In this document: positions 1-5,396 of the stretch, piece by piece
Numbering within the stretch: position 1 is the first letter of the stretch
How the letters are laid out: each line of letters begins with the position of its first letter
Source: Acidimicrobiia bacterium
GTDB lineage: Bacteria; Actinomycetota; Acidimicrobiia; Acidimicrobiales; Bin134
Assembly: GCA_009843565.1 (NCBI GenBank)
Contig: VYDF01000002.1
Span: 1-6,670, forward strand
DNA length: 6,670 bases
Reading direction: 5' to 3'
Notes under the pieces: model-generated
The model's input: the letters and a program-made list of their open reading frames with translations, nothing else
Told to the model about the DNA's origin: nothing
The model's database searches: none
Program-made: the position numbers and the translations under genes

Positions 1-682
1 CTGCGGTGTGTGCTGCCTCCTCCGCCTCGGCGTCCGCCTGCGGAGCGGGCTCCTTCGCTTTGTCCTCAACTTTCGCGTCAGCCTCGGGAGCGGGCTTCTT
101 CGCTTTGGCGTCAGCCTTGGCGGCATCGCGGGCCTTCTTGCGCTTATCCCGCAGGGCTTGTTCTACCGAGCTGATGCCATCTCGAATCATCTTCTCGGCC
201 ACGGACTTCTGCTCTTCGGGCAAACCGTCGATCAGCGCCTGGCGGTGAGCGCGGCCCGGACGCAGACGCTTGGCTTTGGGACGGTCGTCTTCGCCACGGG
301 GCTCGCGGCGATCGCGATTCTGCCTCTCGCCCCGGCCTCGGCGATCCTGACGGCCCCGGCGGTCGCCCCGGCCTCCGTCTCGATCCCGACCCTTGCGGTT
401 GGCCACCAGCTGGGTGGTTACCAGTGGCTGATCCCGGCCCGAGCCCAATATCTCCAGCGTCTCTGGCATGGGGCGCTTCGTCTTGGGCTCAAACGCTTCG
501 ATGATCTCGATGCCGTCCATGTGGAATTCGGCCTCCACAGTCAGCTCATCGCCCACACTGGCGGAAAAGGCGATCAGATCGCCCGCCATCTCGCCCTTCG
601 GCTCTCGTGCGCCCGCGGCTCTCCATGTCCAAGACCCGTCGGGCCGCTGGCTGGTCAGCTCTATCTCAATCCTGCGGGACAC
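1..682 (-). CDS. Conserved protein of unknown function with an Arg/Gly-rich linker, 3' end beyond the left edge
   Basis: The frame is open from a GTG at 682 to the left edge, giving 227 visible residues. An in-frame TGA lies two codons upstream (689-691), so this GTG is the first possible start. Residues 1-95 look like a compact beta-rich domain, opening SRRIEIELTSQRPDGSWTWR and containing the stretch VGDELTVEAEFHMDGIEIIE. Residues 96-135 are a disordered linker dominated by R, G and D, as in many RNA-binding tails. Residues 145-185 form a predicted helix (HRQALIDGLPEEQKSVAEKM), followed by a K/A/E/P-rich repeat tail. I recall similar architecture in uncharacterised Acidimicrobiia proteins, but I cannot name a family. 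It is separated from the pilus operon by about 100 nt and probably has its own promoter. Nucleic-acid binding is a guess from composition only. The reading frame itself is well supported by the even codon pattern and the domain-like sequence. Confidence 0.8.
   Translation of the reverse strand, partial: MSRRIEIELTSQRPDGSWTWRAAGAREPKGEMAGDLIAFSASVGDELTVEAEFHMDGIEIIEAFEPKTKRPMPETLEILGSGRDQPLVTTQLVANRKGRDRDGGRGDRRGRQDRRGRGERQNRDRREPRGEDDRPKAKRLRPGRAHRQALIDGLPEEQKSVAEKMIRDGISSVEQALRDKRKKARDAAKADAKAKKPAPEADAKVEDKAKEPAPQADAEAEEAAHTA
32..106 (-). repeat. Imperfect tandem 45-bp repeat inside the left-edge gene
   Basis: Positions 32-61 and 77-106 match at 26 of 30 bases, with a period of 45 bp (15 codons). 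In the protein this gives two copies of KAK[KE]PAP[EQ]AD in the Lys/Ala/Glu-rich tail. A third, shorter match (gtcagcctt) starts at 110. The period is a multiple of three, so copy-number change would keep the frame. This looks like expansion of a low-complexity tail, not a mobile repeat. Confidence 0.75.
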
Positions 683-690
683 CGGCGGTC

Positions 691-720
691 ACGCTACCGC
701 ATTGACGCTCGGTGGCTGAA
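691..720 (-). promoter_or_regulatory. Candidate promoter for the left-edge gene, near-leaderless
   Basis: On the minus strand a TAGCGT hexamer (691-696) fits the actinobacterial -10 pattern TANNNT. It ends 8 nt before the GTG at 682, which would place the transcription start at or next to the start codon. An 18-nt spacer separates it from TTCAGC (715-720), a weak -35. There is no Shine-Dalgarno sequence before the GTG, which agrees with a leaderless mRNA. Hexamers this short arise often by chance. Confidence 0.35.
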
Positions 721-758
721 CTGCTGGCAGGCTTTCGGAGCTCAGGCACAGAACTGCT
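718..758. repeat. Pair of direct octamers upstream of the left-edge gene
   Basis: GAACTGCT occurs at 718-725 and again at 751-758, 33 bp apart, close to three helical turns. The first copy overlaps the candidate -35 element. The pair could be a regulator binding site or chance; eight bases are too few to decide. Confidence 0.25.
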
Positions 759-778
759 AATGGGCATTCTGCAATCCA

Positions 779-1150
779 CTAGCAAGAGACCAAGACACGG
801 GCCGCGGGCACGCTGAAGCCTTCGAGTTCCACCGCGGTCGTTGCCGAAGATGGAGATAATCCGGTGAACACCGTGGGGCTCCAAGGAATCCGGGCCTCAA
901 CTCGAAGGACGGGACCGCCTGAAGACTGGCTGACGCAGCCAGATAGGACAGTCCCGTCGACGCGGGTGGTGTTCACGGCAGTGGAGTCGCACCCTGCGCT
1001 GCCGCAGCTGTCGACGAACCCAGCCGCAGCTCGTTCGGCTCGGTCGGCGGCCAGGTTGCGATTGGCTATCAGCTCGGCATGGTCGGCCAATGAGCCACTG
1101 GCCACTGCCACGGCCATGCCCAGGGTCAACAGCACGATCGATGTGTACAC
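779..1150 (-). CDS. TadE-like exported subunit, third of three
   Basis: 123 residues from a GTG at 1150, 4 nt after the stop of the preceding gene, with AGGT as a plausible ribosome binding site. Residues 2-19 are a hydrophobic anchor. Then comes a helical segment, SLADHAELIANRNLAADRAE, which matches the usual TadE-like pattern of anchor followed by an Ala/Arg-rich helix. The rest is a polar domain expected outside the membrane, with cysteines at 49, 54, 72 and 123, the last being the final residue. The frame is also open upstream with TTG codons at 1183 and 1219. These would add residues ending SPSGSA before the anchor and overlap the previous gene, but I see no good ribosome binding site for either. 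In this family such proteins are minor pilins or pilus accessory proteins. It is the last gene of the operon, and no clear terminator follows. Confidence 0.75.
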   Translation of the reverse strand: MYTSIVLLTLGMAVAVASGSLADHAELIANRNLAADRAERAAAGFVDSCGSAGCDSTAVNTTRVDGTVLSGCVSQSSGGPVLRVEARIPWSPTVFTGLSPSSATTAVELEGFSVPAARVLVSC

Positions 1151-1154
1151 AGCG

Positions 1155-1574
1155 CTACCTGACGGGCTCCACGCTGGCGGCAACGATCCGATTGGTCTTG
1201 AACAGCCGACCCAACTCAACCGGGCAGCTGACTGCCGCCGCCACCGATGGCGGACTATCGGGGTCGCTGGAAGGCCGGGGTTGAGAGATCAAGCTGACGT
1301 CGAACGCCGCGTTGGTTTGGTTGCACACCCCTGCGGTGGCGGCCAGACCAGACTGCTCCACGGTGGCGACCGCCTCGTCCCACCGGGCCCGGTCCGAGGG
1401 CTCGGTGGCAGCGGTGGGGGAGTGGGCCAGAGTGTCGGCGGCGTGGGCCGCGGCGGCATCGGCAAGGGTCGACGTTCGGTAGCGAGCTGTTCCCAGCGTT
1501 CCCGCGGCGTCAAGCACCACCACGCCCAGCACCAGCGACGGCAGTATCAGCAGAAAGGCGATGGCGTCACTCAT
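1155..1574 (-). CDS. TadE/TadG-like exported subunit, second of three
   Basis: 139 residues from an ATG at 1574 with a strong ribosome binding site (GAGGAGA, 1580-1586). An in-frame TGA at 1599-1601, with no other start codon between, fixes this N-terminus. Residues 4-24 are the membrane anchor (AIAFLLILPSLVLGVVVLDA), which aligns by eye with the typical TadE anchor of the form VEFALVLP. Here the usual Glu is an Ala, and no basic leader precedes it. The remaining part is predicted to lie outside the membrane and has two cysteines (84 and 117), which could form a disulfide. TadE-like proteins are minor pilins of Tad systems. The gene lies 24 nt after the previous one. The TadE assignment rests on the anchor, the size and the neighbours. 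Confidence 0.8.
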   Translation of the reverse strand: MSDAIAFLLILPSLVLGVVVLDAAGTLGTARYRTSTLADAAAAHAADTLAHSPTAATEPSDRARWDEAVATVEQSGLAATAGVCNQTNAAFDVSLISQPRPSSDPDSPPSVAAAVSCPVELGRLFKTNRIVAASVEPVR

Positions 1575-1579
1575 GGCCC

Positions 1580-1586
1580 TCTCCTC
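1580..1586 (-). promoter_or_regulatory. Strong ribosome binding site for the second TadE-like gene
   Basis: GAGGAGA on the minus strand ends 5 nt before the ATG at 1574. It supports independent initiation after the TGA of the preceding gene, although both genes share one reading frame. Confidence 0.7.
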
Positions 1587-1598
1587 ATGGCACTGCCA

Positions 1599-2000
1599 TC
1601 AGCACGACCCGGGAACCTTGAGAGCCGCGGCCTGTGTTGCCGAGCGACAGGCGGTGGCAGTGGTGTGCAGCGCCGACACCCGGGTGTTCAGCGGAGCGGC
1701 GGTGACCGCGGTGATCAGGTTGCAGGCGTCGGCCCGCACCTCCACTGCCACCGGCTGCACCGCCAAGTGCTCGATCTGGCCCAGGGTTGCCTGGGCGGCG
1801 GCGCCGACGGCTTCGGGCGGGGGAGTGGGCTGGCACTGCCATCCGGCGGCCACTGCCGCCTGAGCAGCCGCGGCGGCGGCCGACTGGGCCGCGGCATCGG
1901 CTGAGAGCCGGGTCACGTGGCGCACATACAGACCGGTAATCACAGCCAGCAGAAACATCAACAGCACCGAGGTGCGGAGGACGACTAAGGAAGAGGCCAC
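1599..2000 (-). CDS. TadE/TadG-like exported subunit, first of three
   Basis: 133 residues from a GTG at 2000, 6 nt after the pilin stop. That stop (TAA, 2007-2009) is in the same frame and only two codons away, so no longer N-terminus is possible. Residues 5-25 are a hydrophobic anchor (LVVLRTSVLLMFLLAVITGL). A very Ala-rich helix follows at 33-53, as is common in TadE/TadG-like proteins of Actinomycetota, and then an extracytoplasmic part. Cysteines are at 56, 93, 118 and 133, the last being the C-terminal residue. There is no convincing Shine-Dalgarno sequence, so translation may be coupled to the pilin gene. The likely role is a minor pilin or anchor subunit; this is inferred from the anchor and the context, as no catalytic motif is visible. 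Confidence 0.75.
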   Translation of the reverse strand: MASSLVVLRTSVLLMFLLAVITGLYVRHVTRLSADAAAQSAAAAAAQAAVAAGWQCQPTPPPEAVGAAAQATLGQIEHLAVQPVAVEVRADACNLITAVTAAPLNTRVSALHTTATACRSATQAAALKVPGSC

Positions 2001-2006
2001 AACTGC

Positions 2007-2210
2007 TTAGGCGCAAGGAGGGGTGTTGCCATCTGTCCAGTTTCCACCTACCGCATCACACAGAGTCTCTGTTGAAATCCTGTCTAAGTCGATGTTGTCC
2101 CCTGTTTTGGGGGCATTGTCGCTGAGCTGGGCGTAGACGATGATGGCCACAATGGCGGCGGCGGCAATGGCCACCACGATCAAGATCATCTGGACAATGG
2201 CTGATTGCAT
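2007..2210 (-). CDS. Small pilin-like protein, probable main subunit of the Tad pilus
   Basis: 67 residues from an ATG at 2210, with the best ribosome binding site in the window. Residues 4-27 (AIVQMILIVVAIAAAAIVAI and on) form one long hydrophobic helix resembling the N-terminal helix of a mature type IV pilin. The polar tail carries C51 and C66 around VGGNW, suggesting a disulfide-closed loop at the C-terminus. Small size, strong translation signal and position right after tadC fit a Flp-type pilin. What does not fit is the absence of a basic leader and of a G-x4-E cleavage site. An in-frame TAA three codons upstream shows that none has been missed. It could instead be a small membrane accessory protein of the pilus. 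No name can be given with certainty. Confidence 0.7.
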   Translation of the reverse strand: MQSAIVQMILIVVAIAAAAIVAIIVYAQLSDNAPKTGDNIDLDRISTETLCDAVGGNWTDGNTPPCA

Positions 2211-2219
2211 GGGTGATTA

Positions 2220-2226
2220 CTCCTTT
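2220..2226 (-). promoter_or_regulatory. Strong ribosome binding site of the pilin-like gene
   Basis: AAAGGAG on the minus strand lies 9 nt before the ATG at 2210. It is the closest match to the Shine-Dalgarno consensus in the window, suggesting that this subunit is made in larger amounts than the motor proteins encoded upstream. Confidence 0.75.
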
Positions 2227-2239
2227 GTTGCAAGGCAAC
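2227..2239 (-). promoter_or_regulatory. Small hairpin between tadC and the pilin-like gene
   Basis: The minus strand reads GTTGC-CTT-GCAAC, a perfect 5-bp stem with a 3-nt loop, directly next to the AAAGGAG. There is no U-run, so it is not an intrinsic terminator. It could mark an mRNA processing or 5'-end protecting site that raises pilin levels relative to the upstream genes. A stem this short may be chance. Confidence 0.35.
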
Positions 2240-2248
2240 CGGCGCGCG

Positions 2249-2962
2249 TCAGAGCACGAAGATCACGGCGGCCATGACGGTGAGACCAGCGACGGCGGCC
2301 ACCAGGGTGACCGTGGTTCCAATGGCCCGGCTGAGCTGGTCGACCGCCAGGCGCCGCTCGGACTCGAGAGTCCGAACCGATCGGGACAGGGACTTGTCCA
2401 ACAGGTCTGACGACGCTGCCCCGGCCCGCTCGGCGGCCACCACCGAGGCCAGCAGCGGCTCAGCGGGGGAGCCGGCGATGGCTGCGGTGACCGCGGGCAA
2501 CGGATCCCGTCCGGCCTCCAAAGCAGCCCCAATGGCCCCTTGGGCCACGGTGAATGCCCGACCCGATACCGTCAGGGCGGCGTTGACCGCGGCGGCGTTG
2601 ATGGGTTGTCCTGCCGAGGTCAACAGCCGCAGCTTGCGCATCCACTCGAGGATCTTCTGGTCTCGCTCCCGGCGGTAGGCCGCGGCGGCAAGCGATCGGA
2701 TGGCCGCCGGCACCAGGCGGGGCAGCCATGTTCCAGATACCACGGCCAGGGTCAAACCAGCGGACCAGCCGGCAATCGAGAGACCAACGAGCCCGCCAAC
2801 CCCAGCACCGGCAGCAGCCAAGGTCCAGCTGGCCATCGAGACATGACTGGGTGGCCAGCCAATGGCCGCGGCCTGAATCGCGGTCCGACTGGCGGTGTTG
2901 GGCGGGGTCAACAGCAACACCATCGCCGCGGCCACCCCCGAGACACCGGCGAGATAGATCAT
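2249..2962 (-). CDS. tadC: TadC-like T2SF membrane platform protein
   Basis: 237 residues from an ATG at 2962 that overlaps the tadB stop by 4 nt (ATGA). A TTG 15 nt further upstream keeps the frame open but is a poorer start. Hydrophobic segments lie at about 3-19, 45-64, 67-83 and 213-237. The cytoplasmic part between the third and fourth (about 90-212) is the T2SF domain, with the typical helical pattern of small residues (INAAAVNAALTVSGRAF) and the late motif SDLLDKSLSRSVRTLESERR. The protein ends inside its last membrane helix. T2SF proteins form the inner-membrane platform that transmits the ATPase motion to the pilin. The placement after tadB is the standard Tad order. The TadC name rests mainly on being the second of two T2SF genes. 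Confidence 0.88.
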   Translation of the reverse strand: MIYLAGVSGVAAAMVLLLTPPNTASRTAIQAAAIGWPPSHVSMASWTLAAAGAGVGGLVGLSIAGWSAGLTLAVVSGTWLPRLVPAAIRSLAAAAYRRERDQKILEWMRKLRLLTSAGQPINAAAVNAALTVSGRAFTVAQGAIGAALEAGRDPLPAVTAAIAGSPAEPLLASVVAAERAGAASSDLLDKSLSRSVRTLESERRLAVDQLSRAIGTTVTLVAAVAGLTVMAAVIFVL

Positions 2963-3774
2963 CGGCCCGCCCGCCAAGCTGGGGCCAGCACCCGGGCGCA
3001 GAGCGCGGCAGTCAGCAGCGCCAAGAGCAGCAGAAACTGCTGTCCCACTGGTGAGGTAAGCCAGCGGCCCACATCCTGGGCCGCGAAACCGCTGATGGCC
3101 ACCATGCCGACGGCCATCACCACGGTGACTGCTATTTGAGGCATGAGGGCAGCCACATAGCGGTGGAAGTGGCGAGCAGTTTCGGCCGCCTCCACGGCCT
3201 CGTCAGCCAGGACGCCGGCCAAACCCACCCATTGCGAGCCACCCCGAAATGCCTCAGCCAACACGGTGGCCAGCATCTCGGCGATTGGGCGTTGGATGGT
3301 GGTGGAAAATCGATTGGCCGCTTCCACCAGGCCACCGGTCTCGCATTCTGCGGCCATCAACTGAGCGGCGGCACCGATTCGGCCGGGAACCAGCGGTGCC
3401 GCTTGGCGGACGGCTTCCACCACGGTGGGGGCCACCAGAGCCTGGTTGGCCAGTCTGTTGGTGAGCTGGGCCAGTTCGTCGGCCTCCCGCAGGCTGCGAC
3501 GCGACCTGATCTGAACTGCGACGGCCCAGATGCCCACACCGGCCAGCACCATGACAGCCACCCCGGTCGTTGCCCCCACCAGCACCAGACCTGCGATGAA
3601 TCCGAAGGCGACCAGTGCGGCGGACAGCAGAGGCCCGGCTCGAAGCGAGCGCCGCCGGGCCAGAAGCAGGCTCCCCGTGAGGAGCGCCGAGGGAGTTCCG
3701 GCCGATGTCGGCCACCAAGCCACCATCATCAATGCAAGCCCTGCGGCCAACGCCAACGCTGCTTGCGCAGTCAC
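2959..3774 (-). CDS. tadB: TadB-like T2SF membrane platform protein
   Basis: 271 residues from a GTG at 3774 that overlaps the tadA stop by 4 nt (GTGA), which points to coupled translation. Hydrophobic segments lie at about 3-20, 27-39, 49-67, 70-88, 210-230 and 244-264. The T2SF domain is the cytoplasmic stretch at about 98-205, including LTNRLANQALVAPTVVEAVR and EAFRGGSQWVGLAGVLADEA. Two membrane segments before and two after this domain is the usual TadB layout; the extra hydrophobic region at the N-terminus is also common. The role is an inner-membrane platform subunit paired with TadC and driven by TadA. Length and context agree with the family. Confidence 0.9.
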   Translation of the reverse strand: MTAQAALALAAGLALMMVAWWPTSAGTPSALLTGSLLLARRRSLRAGPLLSAALVAFGFIAGLVLVGATTGVAVMVLAGVGIWAVAVQIRSRRSLREADELAQLTNRLANQALVAPTVVEAVRQAAPLVPGRIGAAAQLMAAECETGGLVEAANRFSTTIQRPIAEMLATVLAEAFRGGSQWVGLAGVLADEAVEAAETARHFHRYVAALMPQIAVTVVMAVGMVAISGFAAQDVGRWLTSPVGQQFLLLLALLTAALCARVLAPAWRAGR

Positions 3775-5396
3775 TGGTTTTTCACCGAGGAAGCCGTCGC
3801 CCGGGAAGACTCAGCCGTCCTGTTGTCTGTTCCCGGTGACTGGTCGTGAGCCGGTCGCAGGTCTATCCCCACCGACTGGTAGAGACGCTCGACTTGGCCG
3901 TGGGGCCAGCCCACCGGGGCAGACCACCGCTGGCCGGGGCGAAGCGCCCACAGACATCGGGTTTCGATGACGTCTTGGCGGTCGTCGTAGCTGACGATCT
4001 GGGTGACATCGGATATGACCCGCTCTCCGAGATCGTTGCGGCCCATCCACACCAGCAGATGGACGGCGATGGCAATCTGCTGGCGGGCGAATCGAGCGTC
4101 TGCCCCCTCGCTGCACGCATACGACAGCAGCTTGGCCAGCACCCCTGGACCCGGCTGGCTGTGCAGTGTGACCAGGCAGCCATTGAGCCCGCTGCTCATG
4201 GCGTCGAGCAGCGCCAGGGTGCCCTCGCCCCTCGTCTCGCCGATCACCAGCTTGGACGAGTTGGCCCGCTTGGCGTCGCGTATGTGGTCGCTCATCGTGA
4301 GCTTTCCCACACCGTCGTTGTTGGCATCCCGGGTGAGGCGCTCGAAGCTGTTGGGGTGGATGCCGTATTGGGCCAGGCGGAGCTCAGGGGTGTCCTCAAT
4401 GGTGTCGATTCGCTCCGAGCCGTCGACGGTGGCCAGAAGGGCCTGGCACAGCGTGGTCTTGCCGCCACCCATGGCCGCGGCCACCACGATGTTGGCCCGC
4501 ACTGGCCCGGATACCGCTCCCACCAAGATCTTCTGGAGCGGGGTTGCAGCCACATTGAGATCGTCCAACGTGGCCTTGCCGGCCATATTCGATCGGAGCA
4601 CCATGGTTGGGGGGTGGCACATAAACGCTTCGGCGTGCAGCCGCCAGCGGTCGCCGAGCCGGATGTCCAAACGGCTGTCGAGCATGTCGAAGCGCTGGGG
4701 CTGCCCTCCAGAGAAGCTGGCCAGATGTCGGGCCGTTTCGATCAGCTCGTCATTGGAGGCAAACGGCGAGTTGCGGCGCTCGCGCTGCCCCTCAGAGCGA
4801 TGGACGATCATGCACTCTCCGCCCCTGATCTGGAACTCCTCGACTCCGGTTTCTTCCAGAAGATCGGCCAGCCGGGTCTGGGCGGCTTGCGAAGCCGACC
4901 ACAGATGGGTCTCACGGTCGAGTGGGTCGAGCCGACGGGGGGCGACGGCGGTCCATGCCAGCCTGCGTCCGAGACGCTGCAATCGGCGGCGGTGGCTGCC
5001 GCCCGGCTCTGTGGGAACCCAGAGGGTGAAGACCCTTTGGCGGCGGGACCGGCCCGAATCAGGCTGGTCATCTGACACCACCACCGACACGATCGGCGTG
5101 GCCCGGCGACTGCCGGAGTCCAGCTTGAGCTGGGAGCGCACATCGGTGCTGTCGGAAGTAGTGATCCAAAGGACCGCAGCGGCGGAGGCGACCGCCGATT
5201 CCAAGCGGACATCCGGTTCATCGTCGCCCAAGGCCAGCACCGTGGGATGTCCGGCCGCTGACGCCTTGTCAACCTCCGCAGGGGAAGTGGCCAAGACCAC
5301 ACCAGGAGCAGTACTGGCAATGCCCTCCAAAACGCCGTCCATGATCCGCTCCACGGCATCGACATCAAGCCATCGGTCTCTGACGGTCAGCAACAT
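3771..5396 (-). CDS. tadA: TadA/CpaF-type secretion ATPase with an extra N-terminal domain
   Basis: 541 residues from an ATG at 5396, sharing one base with the preceding stop (TGATG). The C-terminal half is a type II/IV secretion ATPase: Walker A at 307-315 (AAMGGGKTT), Asp box TIEDTPEL at 332-339, Walker B region LVIGETRGEG at 383-392 with Glu387 as the likely catalytic base, and His box TLHS at 410-413. Residues about 170-280 correspond to the usual CpaF N-terminal domain in short form. Residues 1-170 are an additional alpha/beta-like region not normal for TadA. Deviations from the consensus include Ala307 for the first Walker A Gly, and ANSSK where RPD-type residues usually precede the Walker B strand. 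The protein should act as a cytoplasmic hexamer under TadB/TadC to power pilus assembly. The last 25 residues are polar and probably disordered. The ATPase assignment is firm; the function of the N-terminal domain is unknown. Confidence 0.93.
   Translation of the reverse strand: MLLTVRDRWLDVDAVERIMDGVLEGIASTAPGVVLATSPAEVDKASAAGHPTVLALGDDEPDVRLESAVASAAAVLWITTSDSTDVRSQLKLDSGSRRATPIVSVVVSDDQPDSGRSRRQRVFTLWVPTEPGGSHRRRLQRLGRRLAWTAVAPRRLDPLDRETHLWSASQAAQTRLADLLEETGVEEFQIRGGECMIVHRSEGQRERRNSPFASNDELIETARHLASFSGGQPQRFDMLDSRLDIRLGDRWRLHAEAFMCHPPTMVLRSNMAGKATLDDLNVAATPLQKILVGAVSGPVRANIVVAAAMGGGKTTLCQALLATVDGSERIDTIEDTPELRLAQYGIHPNSFERLTRDANNDGVGKLTMSDHIRDAKRANSSKLVIGETRGEGTLALLDAMSSGLNGCLVTLHSQPGPGVLAKLLSYACSEGADARFARQQIAIAVHLLVWMGRNDLGERVISDVTQIVSYDDRQDVIETRCLWALRPGQRWSAPVGWPHGQVERLYQSVGIDLRPAHDQSPGTDNRTAESSRATASSVKNQ

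Noticed and set aside
8..760. Plus-strand open frame of 250 residues
   Set aside because: The codons are the exact complement of the left-edge minus-strand gene, whose domain, linker and repeat pattern are far more protein-like.
749..772. Possible hairpin terminator after the last TadE-like gene
   Set aside because: Only about five to six pairs with a bulge and a 13-nt loop, and no T-run on the minus strand.
666..884. Minus-strand open frame of 72 residues covering the gap between the last TadE-like gene and the left-edge gene
   Set aside because: It starts inside the third TadE-like gene in another frame, has no ribosome binding site and no protein-like features.
864..1904. Plus-strand open frame of 346 residues
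   Set aside because: It runs antisense across three TadE-like genes that have membrane anchors and proper start signals. Its own translation is Gly/Arg-rich and shows no domain.
1585..2016. Alternative minus-strand frame of 143 residues over the first TadE-like gene
   Set aside because: It is Arg/Gly-rich and lacks the hydrophobic anchor and Ala-rich helix seen in the chosen frame.
2963..2977. Longer tadC start at a TTG
   Set aside because: The ATG at 2962 gives a classic 4-nt ATGA overlap with tadB and still includes the whole first membrane helix.
3846..5075. Plus-strand open frame of 409 residues
   Set aside because: It is also antisense to tadA. There is no recognisable motif, and the composition is typical of a shadow frame.
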